Source of the DNA: Couchioplanes azureus
Lineage (GTDB): Bacteria; Actinomycetota; Actinomycetes; Mycobacteriales; Micromonosporaceae
NCBI RefSeq assembly: GCF_014648355.1
Contig: NZ_BMQY01000004.1
Span: 483,924-547,923 of the forward strand
Length of the DNA stretch: 64,000 nt
Reading direction: 5' to 3'
Position 1 is the stretch's first letter, and every line of letters starts with the position of its first letter. The translations under genes and the position numbers were made by a program. Under the pieces are notes generated by a model. That model was not told the origin of the DNA and searched no databases. It worked only from the letters and a program-made list of their open reading frames with translations. Below are positions 33,260-42,100 of the stretch, piece after piece.

Positions 33260-33385
33260 GGGGTCACCTTTCGCCGGTGCCGGGGTGTCGCCGCCGGATA
33301 GCGGCCACCTGTCCCACGCTAGGCGGCTCGCGTACGGATTGGGGCATTTCACGGTTTTCGCCCTCCTGGGCCGGGTGGCTCCTCT

Positions 33386-33399
33386 GCCGAAAGTCATAG
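33386..33399. promoter_or_regulatory. 14-mer GCCGAAAGTCATAG, copy 1
   Basis: The same 14 bases recur at 43339-43352. Copy 1 lies 60 bp before the small membrane protein gene; copy 2 lies 93 bp before the peptidoglycan-binding protein gene. An exact 14-mer shared by two small-gene upstream regions suggests a common binding site or promoter element of unknown type. Confidence 0.5.
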
Positions 33400-33458
33400 A
33401 AGTTGATCCGGCTGCGGAGGGAAGCGCCCGCACCCTGGGTGACGGCAAGGTGGGCACC

Positions 33459-33701
33459 ATGACCACAGACCGCGCGCGCCGGCTCGTCGAGTCCGCCTGC
33501 GAGGCGGGCCTCGTGCTCGGCGTGACGGCGCTGCCGGCCGCCTGGCGCGCCCTCGACGGCGAACTGGCGGTGATCCTCACGGGCGTGCTGGCCGGGCTCA
33601 CCGCCGCGACCTACGCACTACACGCAGTGACATTCGACTGCTTCAGACTTACTGCTCAGCGCCGGAAGGGCAGCTTTTCTTATACCCAGCGTAGGGAGTG
33701 A
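33459..33701 (+). CDS. 80-residue small membrane protein
   Basis: MTTDRARRLVESACEAGLVLGVTALP begins an amphipathic to hydrophobic stretch; a second hydrophobic segment, LAVILTGVLAGLTAATYALHAV, follows, so one or two membrane helices are likely. The tail is basic. The ATG at 33459 has AAGGTGG 5 bases upstream, unlike the longer open frame in which it lies. Family not recognised. It sits behind the first copy of the shared 14-mer. Confidence 0.6.
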   Translation: MTTDRARRLVESACEAGLVLGVTALPAAWRALDGELAVILTGVLAGLTAATYALHAVTFDCFRLTAQRRKGSFSYTQRRE

Positions 33702-33767
33702 ACCGCCGGGCCATCTGGCTCGTATCCCGGGATGCACCGACCTTCGAGACCCCCGGGAGTGACCAGG

Positions 33768-34418
33768 ATGTTCCGCCTCATCCAGCTCCACGCGCAGCAG
33801 GGCGTTCCGCGCATCGGCGTGGACCCCGACGGCTACGGTAGCGAACGGGCCGCCCTTGCCCGTTACCGAGAGACACCGGCGATGTTCGCCGGTGTGGGGC
33901 GCTTCGACGAGTCGGGACGCCTCACCGAGATCATTCTGGACGCCGCCTGCGGTGCGGCCACCGGATGCCCGCGGCCGGCGACGGTGGTGCACGCCGACAC
34001 CTTCCAGCGGCTCTGCGACAACTGCGCCTTCGGGCTGGCGGTGCTCACCCTGCCCGAGCTCGCGCTGCGGCTGGGCGTCGCGGTACGCCCGGCGCCGGTG
34101 CTGGCCCCCTCCGGCCGGCACGCCGCACCCGAGGAGGGCTGCCCGGCGGGGAACCGGATCGCCCGCGAGTTCGCCACCCACATCGACGACCCGGTGTGGC
34201 GCATGGAGCTCTGCGCCGAGCTGGCCCGCACGCCGAGCGCGGTCAACGGCCTGCTGATCGGCGTGGGCGCACTGAGCCACCGCGAGGTCCTCGACCACTA
34301 TCCGGCGCTGTGCGCGCTCGGCACGCAGCTGCCGGTCGGCATCCACGCCGACCTCGTACGGGCCACCGCCCGGCCGCTCTCCCCGGCGGGGGTGACCGCC
34401 CTGCGGCTCGGGCTGTGA
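33768..34418 (+). CDS. Hypothetical protein of 216 residues
   Basis: A soluble protein starting MFRLIQLHAQQGVPRIGVDP. The middle contains ACGAATGCPRPATVV and RLCDNCAFGLAVL, so cysteines could bind a metal, and a helical C-terminal half follows. GGGAGTGA precedes the ATG by 6 bases. I do not recognise the family. It converges with the ScyD/E-like gene, only 19 bp away. Confidence 0.7.
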   Translation: MFRLIQLHAQQGVPRIGVDPDGYGSERAALARYRETPAMFAGVGRFDESGRLTEIILDAACGAATGCPRPATVVHADTFQRLCDNCAFGLAVLTLPELALRLGVAVRPAPVLAPSGRHAAPEEGCPAGNRIAREFATHIDDPVWRMELCAELARTPSAVNGLLIGVGALSHREVLDHYPALCALGTQLPVGIHADLVRATARPLSPAGVTALRLGL

Positions 34419-34437
34419 CCCGCACGCGGCTCCCGCC

Positions 34438-35649
34438 CTACAGCCGGATCTTGACCACGGTGCCCGTGCCGGCGCAGACGCTGCAGTTCGTCACGTAGGC
34501 GTGGCGCCCGCGGACGGCGACGCCGCCGGGAGCCCGCAGCCCCGCGGAGGCCACGACCTTGTGCCCGCCGTGCCGGCCGACCCGGACCAGCGCGCCGGTC
34601 TCGCTGCCGGACAACAGGCCGTCGCGGGCGATCTCGAGGGCGTACAGCCGGCCGTGCGGGCCGAAGGCGAGGTCGATGACGTTGGTGAGGCCGGTCGCGT
34701 AGACGGTGGGACGGTGCCCGGGCACCACGCGGTAGATCCGGGCCTGGCCGGGCGGGAACGGGAAGCCGGTGAGCTCACCGACGTACCAGGCGCCGTCCGG
34801 GCCGCGCACCGCCGACGTGGGCACCGCCTGCATCGGCACCGGCGTGCCGGCGGGCAGGTCCGGGATGCCCGCCGGCGCCGGGACGGTGCGCCGCGGGAAC
34901 ACGGCGACGGTGCTGATCCGCCCGTGCGACGAGACCCGCAGCAGCGTGTTGCCGCCGGCGTCCACGACGTGCCGGGACCTGCCGGAGACGGCCAGCCCGT
35001 ACGGGTTGGTGTCGGGCGGGGTCAGGCGGTCCGGGTTGGCCTTCCGCTCGTACGCGCCCAGGTCGGCCACCGGCCGCGGACCCCGGCGACCCAGTTCGTA
35101 GAGCTTGGCCATGCCGGCGAGCTGCCGGACCTTCGTGCGCAGGCCGGGATCGGCGCCGAGACCGACGGTGAAGGACACCGTGCCCCACCGGCTCACGCCC
35201 ACGTCGGTCGCGCCGATCGCCTCGGCGCCGGTGCGCGACGCCAGCGACGGCAGGCCGGTGACGATCCGCTTCTGGTGGCCGTACCGGATCCGGGTGATGC
35301 TGGCGGAGCGGCCGAAGCAGACCTCGCCGCCCTCCGGGCCGGCCTGGCACGGACCGGCACCGCCCTTGCCGGACTCCGCGACGTACAGCGTGCCGTCGTC
35401 CCCGAAGGCCAGACCGCGCGGATTGTTCAGCCCCTCCGCCACGACCAGTGGCGGCGGCTCCGGATGATGGCCGGCCGTGCCGAGCGGTGCCGTGGCGAGC
35501 GGTGCCGTGGCGAGCGGTGCCATGGCGAGCGGTGCCGTGCCGAGCGGCGCGGTGGTGACGGGCGCGGACGCCGCGAGGGCCGGCACGGCGGCCAGGACGA
35601 GCGTGCCCACCGCGACGACGGCGGTGAGGGCGGGACGCGGGACGATCAT
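34438..35649 (-). CDS. ScyD/ScyE-type secreted NHL-propeller protein
   Basis: The 403-residue protein starts with a Sec signal peptide (VVAVGTLVLAAVPALAASA), then a TAPLA-repeat linker, then propeller blades: LNNPRGLAFGDDGTLYVAESGKGG, NPYGLAVSGRSRHVVDAGGNTLLRV, VIDLAFGPHGRLYALEIARDG and PGGVAVRGRHAYVTNCSVCAGTG. This matches the ScyD/ScyE family annotation (named for cyanobacterial scytonemin genes) that is widespread in actinobacteria, where the function is unknown. GGAGGGAG precedes ATG 35649. It acts outside the cell. Confidence 0.88.
   Translation of the reverse strand: MIVPRPALTAVVAVGTLVLAAVPALAASAPVTTAPLGTAPLAMAPLATAPLATAPLGTAGHHPEPPPLVVAEGLNNPRGLAFGDDGTLYVAESGKGGAGPCQAGPEGGEVCFGRSASITRIRYGHQKRIVTGLPSLASRTGAEAIGATDVGVSRWGTVSFTVGLGADPGLRTKVRQLAGMAKLYELGRRGPRPVADLGAYERKANPDRLTPPDTNPYGLAVSGRSRHVVDAGGNTLLRVSSHGRISTVAVFPRRTVPAPAGIPDLPAGTPVPMQAVPTSAVRGPDGAWYVGELTGFPFPPGQARIYRVVPGHRPTVYATGLTNVIDLAFGPHGRLYALEIARDGLLSGSETGALVRVGRHGGHKVVASAGLRAPGGVAVRGRHAYVTNCSVCAGTGTVVKIRL
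35481..35555 (-). repeat. Five 15-bp tandem repeats in the ScyD/E-like gene
   Basis: CGAGCGGTGCCGTGG is repeated twice exactly, then three times with one to three changes. It is in frame and encodes the TAPLA-type linker just after the signal peptide. Confidence 0.9.
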
Positions 35650-35785
35650 GACTTCTCCCTCCGGGTCGGTGTTCTCCGGAGGCTTCACCTGCGCAAATGT
35701 CGCGTCCATGGCCCGAACGGCCGCCCCGCGGCGGATGTCCTGTTTCTGACCCTCGATCGGGTTCGGCCGGCCACCGCCGGGGTCG

Positions 35786-35983
35786 TCAGACCCGGCTGAT
35801 CAGGGCACCCACCCGGTCCGGCGCGAAGATACCGTCGGCCAGCGGCAGGGCGAGGCCCACCAGCCCGGAGCGGGTGTCCAGCTTGGTCGCCACGATCTGC
35901 AGCTTGCGCGTCGCCAGCGGCAGCGACCGCCGGTAGACCATCTCCCGGATCCCGGCGAAGAGCTGCTCCTCCGCCCAGGTCAT
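35786..35983 (-). pseudogene. C-terminal fragment of a ROK-family transcriptional repressor
   Basis: About 65 codons read EEQLFAGIREMVYRRSLPL then ATRKLQIV..LDTRSGLVGLA, the usual C-terminal end of actinobacterial ROK (NagC/XylR) regulators. The DNA-binding and sugar-kinase-like parts are missing. The upstream junction at about 35985 abuts a headless sugar epimerase gene on the other strand, so one deletion seems to have removed both 5' halves and the divergent promoter. Confidence 0.75.
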
Positions 35984-35986
35984 GGC

Positions 35987-36552
35987 GCTCACCTCGACGT
36001 CGCGGCCACCCGCGCCCTGCTGCGCGACCACGGGCTGTCGGTGGCCTGCTCGCGCGGGCTGGCCTTCGACGCCGACGTCTCCAGCACCGACCCGGCCGTC
36101 GTCGAGCGCGGCGCGAAGCTCCTGCACGACTCGCTCGTGATCACCCACGAGCTGGGCGGCACCCACTTCACCGGCGCCCTCTACAGCGCGCTGGGCAAGT
36201 ACGGCGCCCCGCTGACCGCGCCCGGCCGGGCCGACATCGTCCGGGTGCTGCGCGACCTCGCCGCCGAGGCCGCCTCCCGGGGCATGACCCTCGGCCTGGA
36301 GGTCTGCAACCGCTACGAGACCAATGTGGTCAACACCGCCCGCGACGCCCTGCGGCTCGCCGACGACGTCGGGGCGACAACGTGCTCGTACACCTGGACA
36401 CTTACCACATGAACATCGAGGAGGACGACCTCGTCCGGCCGGGCCTCTCCAACGACCTCGCGATCTGGCGCAACCTCCGGCACGACGGCGAGGACCTGGC
36501 CCGGCACGCCCGCGGGTTCATGGCCCAGCACCTCACGGCCCGGCCCGCATGA
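35987..36552 (+). pseudogene. Remnant of a sugar phosphate isomerase/epimerase gene (truncated, frameshifted, internally deleted)
   Basis: The frame starting at 35987 encodes DVAATRALLRDHGL, SSTDPAVVERG, ELGGTHFTGALYSALGKY and LEVCNRYETNVVNTA, the barrel of ketose 3-epimerase/xylose-isomerase-like proteins, without a start or N-terminus. At about 36375 the frame shifts by one base: GGGG-CGACAACGTG continues as DNVLVHLDTYHMNIEEDD in frame 1. The GES-HRGYLG segment expected next is absent, and the sequence jumps to SNDLAIWRNLRHDG and HARGFMAQHL. So the gene has three lesions. Its stop still overlaps the start of the kinase gene (ATGA), preserving the old operon join. Confidence 0.85.
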
Positions 36553-37232
36553 CCTTCGAAGGGCTGGTGCGGCGCGCCCGGGCGCTGACGGACGGCAGCC
36601 GGCGGGCGGTCCTCGGCATCGTCGGCGAGCCGGGCGCCGGCAAGACCACCCTCGCCGAGGAGCTCTGCGCGGCGATCGCCGCGCAGAGCCCGCCGGGCTG
36701 GGTCGCCCACGTGCCGATGGACGGCTTCCACCTCGCCGACGTCGAACTGGACCGCCTCGGCAACCGCGACCGCAAGGGCGCCCCGGACACCTTCGACGCC
36801 CTCGGTTACGCGGCGCTGCTGCGCCGGCTGCGCGAGGACACCGACGAGATCGTGTACGCGCCCGGCTTCGAACGCGTCATCGAGCAGCCGATCGCCGGCG
36901 CCATCCCGGTGCACCGCACGGCCCGGCTCATCGTGTCCGAGGGCAACTACCTGCTCCTGGAGGACGAGCGCTGGTCGCGGGTCCGGCCGCTGTGCGACGA
37001 GATCTGGTACGCCGACCTCGACCGCCCCACCCGCCTCGACCGGCTGATCGCCCGGCACATCCGCTTCGGCAAGGACGCCTCCGCCGCGACGGCCTGGGCC
37101 ACCGGCACCGACGAGCGCAACGCGGAGATCATCGCGGCCACCCGGCACCGCGCCGACCTCGTCGTCCCGGCGTCGCTGGTCCGCGCCGTCGGCACCCCGC
37201 CGCCGGAGCCCGGCCGCGTGGCAGACTTCTGA
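36549..37232 (+). CDS. P-loop sugar/nucleoside kinase, FrcK-like
   Basis: The 227-residue protein has a Walker A GEPGAGKTT at residues 26-34, then VPMDGFHLADVELDRLGNRDRKGAPDTFD, the typical motif of the uridine kinase-like 'nucleoside/nucleotide kinase' group that includes fructose-transport-linked FrcK and panK-like enzymes. SEGNYLLLEDERW and RHIRFGKD complete the family pattern. It is cytoplasmic and phosphorylates a sugar or nucleoside. Its ATG overlaps the stop of the decayed epimerase gene, so it once formed part of a sugar-catabolic operon; whether it is still expressed after loss of the upstream promoter is unclear. Confidence 0.88.
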   Translation: MTFEGLVRRARALTDGSRRAVLGIVGEPGAGKTTLAEELCAAIAAQSPPGWVAHVPMDGFHLADVELDRLGNRDRKGAPDTFDALGYAALLRRLREDTDEIVYAPGFERVIEQPIAGAIPVHRTARLIVSEGNYLLLEDERWSRVRPLCDEIWYADLDRPTRLDRLIARHIRFGKDASAATAWATGTDERNAEIIAATRHRADLVVPASLVRAVGTPPPEPGRVADF

Positions 37233-37234
37233 GC

Positions 37235-38416
37235 GTGTCTGTCGGTGAGTCCGTGGAGACCCAGCCGCGCCGGCGCCGCGGCCGGGTCGTCCGCTTCGGC
37301 CTGGTCGTCGCCGCCGTCGAGCTGCTGCTGTTCGGCGTACCGTGGTGGACCCTGGTGTGGTCCGGAAACCGCTGGCCCGGCGCCGTCTTCGCCGCCGGCA
37401 CGGCGTTCTTCGCGGCCCTGGCCGCGGCCTTCCCCGTCCTGATGTTCAGCGGCCACGGCCGCCACCACCGCGACGCCGCCGCGCGCCTCGCCGACACCCT
37501 CCTCGGTGTCGTGTGGGTGCTGTTCGTGTGGTCGCTGCTCGGTGGCGTGCTGCGGCTCGGCCTGGCCGTCGCGGGGGTCGCCGACCCGGCCCGCTCGCGC
37601 ATCGTCACCGCGGCGGTCGCGCTCGTCGCGCTGGTCCTGCTCCTCTGGGGGTACGCCGAGGCGATGCGCGTCTCGCGGGTCCGGCGCATCGACGTGACGG
37701 TCCCCCGGCTCGGCCGCGGGCTCGACGGCCTGCGCGTGGTGCTGCTGACCGACACGCACTACGGGCCGATCGACCGGGCCCGCTGGTCGCGGGGCGTCGT
37801 CGAGGTGGTCAACTCGCTGGAGCCGGACATCGTCGCGCACACCGGCGACATCGCCGACGGCGAGGTGGCCCAGCGGCGCGAGCAGGCCGCCCCGCTCGGC
37901 GACGTCCGCGCCCGCCTGGCCCGGGTCTACGTCACCGGCAACCACGAGTACTTCAGCGGCGCCCAGCGCTGGGTCGAGCACATGGCGTCGCTGGGCTGGG
38001 AGGCGCTGCACAACCGGCACCTCGTCGTCTCCCGCGGAGGCAGCGACCTGGTCGTCGCCGGCGTCGACGACCGCACCGCGGCGGGCTCGGGCGTGCCGGG
38101 GCACCACATGGACCACGAGGCCGCCCTGCGCGGCACCGACCCGGACCTGCCCGTCCTGCTCCTGGCCCACCAGCCCCAGCAGATCGCCGGTGCGGTCGCG
38201 CACGGCGTGGACCTGCAGCTCTCCGGGCACACCCACGGCGGGCAGATCTGGCCCTTCCACTACCTCGTCCGGCTGGACCAGCCGGTCCTGCAGGGGCTGA
38301 GCCGGCACGGGGAGCGCACGCAGCTCTACACCTCCCGGGGCACCGGGTTCTGGGGGCCGCCGTTCCGCATCTTCGCGCCGAGCGAGATCACCCTGCTCAC
38401 CCTGCGCTCGCCCTGA
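37235..38416 (+). CDS. Membrane-anchored metallophosphoesterase (YkuE/YaeI type)
   Basis: The 393-residue protein has about four N-terminal helices (to about residue 145) and a calcineurin-like domain: LLTDTHYGP (~173), VAHTGDIADGE (~200), YVTGNHEYFSG (~234), LLLAHQPQQ and LSGHTHGGQIWPF. These are the five metal-site motifs of the family and all ligands are present. YkuE/YaeI-type members act at the membrane, several on lipid-linked phosphates. GTG 37235 is 2 bp after the kinase stop, so they may be co-transcribed. Substrate unknown. Confidence 0.92.
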   Translation: MSVGESVETQPRRRRGRVVRFGLVVAAVELLLFGVPWWTLVWSGNRWPGAVFAAGTAFFAALAAAFPVLMFSGHGRHHRDAAARLADTLLGVVWVLFVWSLLGGVLRLGLAVAGVADPARSRIVTAAVALVALVLLLWGYAEAMRVSRVRRIDVTVPRLGRGLDGLRVVLLTDTHYGPIDRARWSRGVVEVVNSLEPDIVAHTGDIADGEVAQRREQAAPLGDVRARLARVYVTGNHEYFSGAQRWVEHMASLGWEALHNRHLVVSRGGSDLVVAGVDDRTAAGSGVPGHHMDHEAALRGTDPDLPVLLLAHQPQQIAGAVAHGVDLQLSGHTHGGQIWPFHYLVRLDQPVLQGLSRHGERTQLYTSRGTGFWGPPFRIFAPSEITLLTLRSP

Positions 38417-38431
38417 CCGGCCCCGGTCAGG
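38412..38431. terminator. Bidirectional terminator spanning two convergent stop codons
   Basis: CCTGACCG (38412-38419) pairs with CGGTCAGG (38424-38431) around a 4-nt loop. The stem includes the stop codon of the phosphoesterase gene and the stop of the opposite gene, whose 3' ends are only 10 bp apart. Confidence 0.7.
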
Positions 38432-39002
38432 CGCCGAAGCGCAGGCGGAAGTCGGCCATCGTCAGCGACAGCAGCGGCCGGCGACCGGCCAGATAGGACA
38501 GCGGCCCGTCCGGTGCGACCTGCCAGGTCATCCGGGTCGGGCGCAGCGTCGCGCGGCCCCGGACCGGCGTGCGGACGAGCTCGCCGTCGCGGCCCTGCAC
38601 CAGCGACAGCGGAGTGGGCCACCGGAGCGGCAGGCGGCGCCCGGGTGCGAGGGTCGCGCGGGCGATCCCGGCGGCGGCCGCCTCCGGTGGCGCGATCGCC
38701 AGCTCGGCCAGATCCTTCGGGATGGCCCAGAGCACGCGGCCGCCCTCGCACGACTCGGGGCTGTCCACCCAGATGTCCATGACCGTGCTGCGCAGCGAGC
38801 GGTTCAGGACCGCGGCGAGCAGCTCGCGGTAGTGCAGCGTGCCGCCCGGCTCGTAGACGACCCACGCCGCGCCGACCAGGGCCCGCCCGGCGACGGTGAG
38901 CGGCCGGACGCCGGCCGGCAGCCCGGGCAGCTGCGCCGCGGGCACGGCGAAGACCGACAGGTACAGCTGTCCGCGCAGGTGCCACGGCGAGGGCGGATAC
39001 AT
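38427..39002 (-). CDS. Acetoacetate decarboxylase-fold protein
   Basis: The 191-residue protein starts MYPPSPWHLRGQLYLSVFAV and contains GRALVGAAWVVYEPGGTLHYREL and LWAIPKDLAEL, a pattern I read as the acetoacetate decarboxylase (ADC) superfamily. The catalytic Schiff-base Lys could be the one in IPKDLA (about residue 107). Many actinobacterial members are not true acetoacetate decarboxylases and act on other keto acids or are uncharacterised. ATG 39002 has no strong ribosome-binding site; GTG nine bases upstream is possible. Confidence 0.75.
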   Translation of the reverse strand: MYPPSPWHLRGQLYLSVFAVPAAQLPGLPAGVRPLTVAGRALVGAAWVVYEPGGTLHYRELLAAVLNRSLRSTVMDIWVDSPESCEGGRVLWAIPKDLAELAIAPPEAAAAGIARATLAPGRRLPLRWPTPLSLVQGRDGELVRTPVRGRATLRPTRMTWQVAPDGPLSYLAGRRPLLSLTMADFRLRFGA

Positions 39003-39122
39003 CAGCCGCACGCTACCCGGTCCGGGCCCGCCGCGCCGATCGCACCGGCATGCCCCGGCCATGGTGGCGCAGCCCACCGGGACGGGCCCCGTAATTGCGT
39101 TGAGCCGTCCAGGCCCGCCCCG

Positions 39123-39149
39123 CAGGATGGAGGCACCGCTTCCCTCCTG
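39123..39149 (+). promoter_or_regulatory. Leader hairpin upstream of the ABC exporter gene
   Basis: CAGGATGGAGG pairs with CTTCCCTCCTG (11 positions, one mismatch, one G-T) around a 5-nt loop. It ends 15 nt before the ATG and just ahead of the TTGAGGAC ribosome-binding site. It could be an attenuator or mRNA stabiliser; no ligand class was recognised. Confidence 0.5.
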
Positions 39150-39164
39150 CCTTGAGGACCTTCG

Positions 39165-42100
39165 ATGCTCCTGCTCCGCGACTTATGGGGCGTTTCCCCC
39201 CGTCGCACCGCCTTCGTCGCCGTCCTCATCGTGCTCGGGGCCGGCGGTCAGGCCGCCGCCCTGGGCCTGGCCGGTCCCGTCCTGGTCGACCGCTCGGTAC
39301 CGCTGTTCACCGTGCTCGCCGCCGCGCTCGTCGTGTCCGTGCTCGGCGACGTCCTGGTCGGCCTGGTCGCCGCCCGGCTGACCGCCGACTGGGCCGCCGC
39401 CGTGCGCCGCGGGCTGTGCCGTGTGGCCTTCGGCCAGGACGTGCCCACGCTGGAGAACACCCCGGTCGGCGAGCTGCTGGACCGCATCGACAGCGACGTC
39501 TACCAGGTCGGCGCCGAGCTGCGCGGCAGCGGCGTCCGGCTGGCCCAGTCGCTGGCCGTGGCCGGCCTGTCGATCGTCACCGCGTTCTTCGCCTGGTGGC
39601 CGGCCGCGATCGCCATGGTTCTCGTGTCGATCCTGCTCGCGGCCGTCATGACCAAGCCGATCCAGCGCATCTCCCCGGCCCGCATCCGCGAGGAGGAGGC
39701 CTGGTCCGACCTCGCGGCCGTGATGGAGGAGGCCATCCACGGCCAGGACGACGTGCGCACCAGCCTCGCCGCGCCGTACGTGCGCCGCCTCTACGCCCAG
39801 CGCGCCCGCGAGGTGCTGGAGCGCGGGCGGCGGGTGTGGCGGATGTCGGCGCGGGTCACGATGGGTGCCGGGGCGATTACCCGTACGCTCATCGCGGTAC
39901 TGGTCGTCGGCGGCGCCTGGGCGCTGGCCACCGGGCACATCGACGGCGCCCGGCTGACCGCGGTGTGGCTGCTGGCGCTCGGCTTCGGCGGCACGCTGGA
40001 GCACGTCACCCGGATGGTCCCGGAGCTGCAGAACGCGCTCGGTGCCTGGAGCCGGGTGCGGTTGCTGCGCGAGGTCCCGCAGGAGCCGACCGGCGGCCTC
40101 CCGCCCACCGGAGGCGACCTCGTGGTCCGCGAGCTGACCTTCCGGTACGGCGAGTCCGACTCCGGCCGCCCGCCCGCGCTGCGCGACATCAGCCTGGCGT
40201 TCCGGCGGGGACGCTCGTACGCGCTGATCGGGCGCACCGGATCCGGCAAGTCCACCCTGGCCAAGGTGCTGACCCGCGCGGTCGACGTCCCGCGCGGCAC
40301 GGTCTTCCTCGGCGGTCACGACATCAACGACCTGGACGTCGAGGGGCTGCGCCGGTGGACGGCGATCGTCCCGCAGCGCACCGAGATCCTGGCCGGCACC
40401 CTGGCCGAGAACATCGCCCTGTTCGACGAGGAGCTGCTGCCGCAGGTGGCGGACGCCCTCGCCGAGCTGGGCCTGAGCGGGTGGGTGGACAGCCTGCCCG
40501 ACGGCGTCGGCACCAAGCTCGGCGAGGGCGGCTACGTCCTGTCCGCCGGGCAGGAGCAGCTCGTCGCGTTCGCCCGCATCCTGGTCCGCGACCCGCAGGT
40601 GGTGATCCTCGACGAGGCCACCGCCCGGATGGACCCGGTCACCGAGGCCTGGGTGCAGCGCGCCACCGACCGGCTGCTGAAGGGCCGCATCGGCGTCATC
40701 GTGGCGCACCGGCTGTCCTCGGTCCGCCGCTGCGACGAGGTCGTGGTGCTGGCCGACGGCGAGGTGCTCGAGGCCGGCCCGCTCGCCGAGTCCCGCCGCT
40801 TCGCGGAGCTGCTGGCCACCTCCACGGTGGCCGCCCCGGCCCGCACCGGCGGCGGCGTCGCGCTCCTGGAACGCGAGCCCGAGCCGGCCGGCACGGAGCT
40901 GGGCAACACCCTGCCCCTGGCCGACCCGCCGCCGCTGCCCGAGCCGCCGCCGACCCGGACCATGCGCGAGATCTTCCGGCTGACCACCAACGACGCCCGG
41001 TACGGCCTGGCCGCCGTGGCGCTGTTCCTGGTCCTGATCCTGCTCGGCCTCGACGGCGCCATCCTGCCGCTGCTCTGGTCGCAGGTGGTCGACGGCGTGG
41101 GCGACCCGGTGTGGCCGGCGACCGTGATCGCGGCCGCCCTGATCGTGGCCATCCCGACGCTGTACTACACCGGCGCCTGGTTCCCCGAGTGGTGGGTCCG
41201 GCAGATGCTGCGGATCAGCATGCGGCTGGTGCACGGGCAGATCGGCCCCCGCCGGATCAGCAAGCACACCCCGGCCGAGGTGGTGGCGCAGGGCGGCGAC
41301 ACCGAGCGGGTCGTCATGCTCGCCGACAACCTCATCGACACCGCCGTCAGCCTCGTCATGATCGTGGCGATGACCCTGGCGTCCGGGTCGTGGGTGCCCG
41401 CGCTGTTCTTCGCCGGGACGATGGTCGTCTCCGGGCTGGCGGCGACGCTGTTCGGGCCGCGGCTGGAGCGGGCGGCCCGGCGTACGGTCGCCGCCCGCGC
41501 CGCCTTCGCCACCGCCCTGGTGTCCTCGCTGTCGGCGGCGCGCACGGTGAAGCTGGCCGGCGCCACCGTGCCGGTGCTCGAGCACCTCGCGGCGCTCGAC
41601 ACCGCCCGCAGCGAGCGGCAGCGCCGGGAGATCGCCATCCAGGTGTGGGCCCGGTCCACCCCGTCGCTGCTCAGCGGCCTGCTGCCGATCGCCGCCTGGG
41701 CGATGTACCTGACCGGCAGCCTGTCGGCGGCGGCCACGCTGATCGCGGTGGCGGTGCTCGGGGCGGCCCGCTGGTTCGCGTGGACCACGGCCTCGCTCGT
41801 GTCGCACTTCCCGTCGGCTCGGGTGTGGACCCGGCGGACGGTGGCCATGGCGGGCGCGGCGGCGTACTCGTCGTCGGTGCCCGGGGTGGACATCGCCGCC
41901 GGCACGGCGGAGGCCCCGCCGGTGGCACCGCGCAACCCGCTGCGCCGGCTGGAGCTCGCCGGCTTCAGCGCGGTCCACGAGGACGGCACGGTCGGCGCTC
42001 AGGACATCGACCTGACGGTGGACCGTGGCGAGCTCGTGCTGGTGGTCGGCCCGGTGGGCTCCGGCAAGTCGTCGCTGCTGCGGGCCCTGGCCGGCATCGT

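Noticed and set aside
36362..36390. Programmed -1/+1 frameshift in the sugar epimerase
   Set aside because: The gene also lacks its N-terminus and ~70 inner residues, and there is no slippery heptamer or pseudoknot, so decay is the simpler reading.
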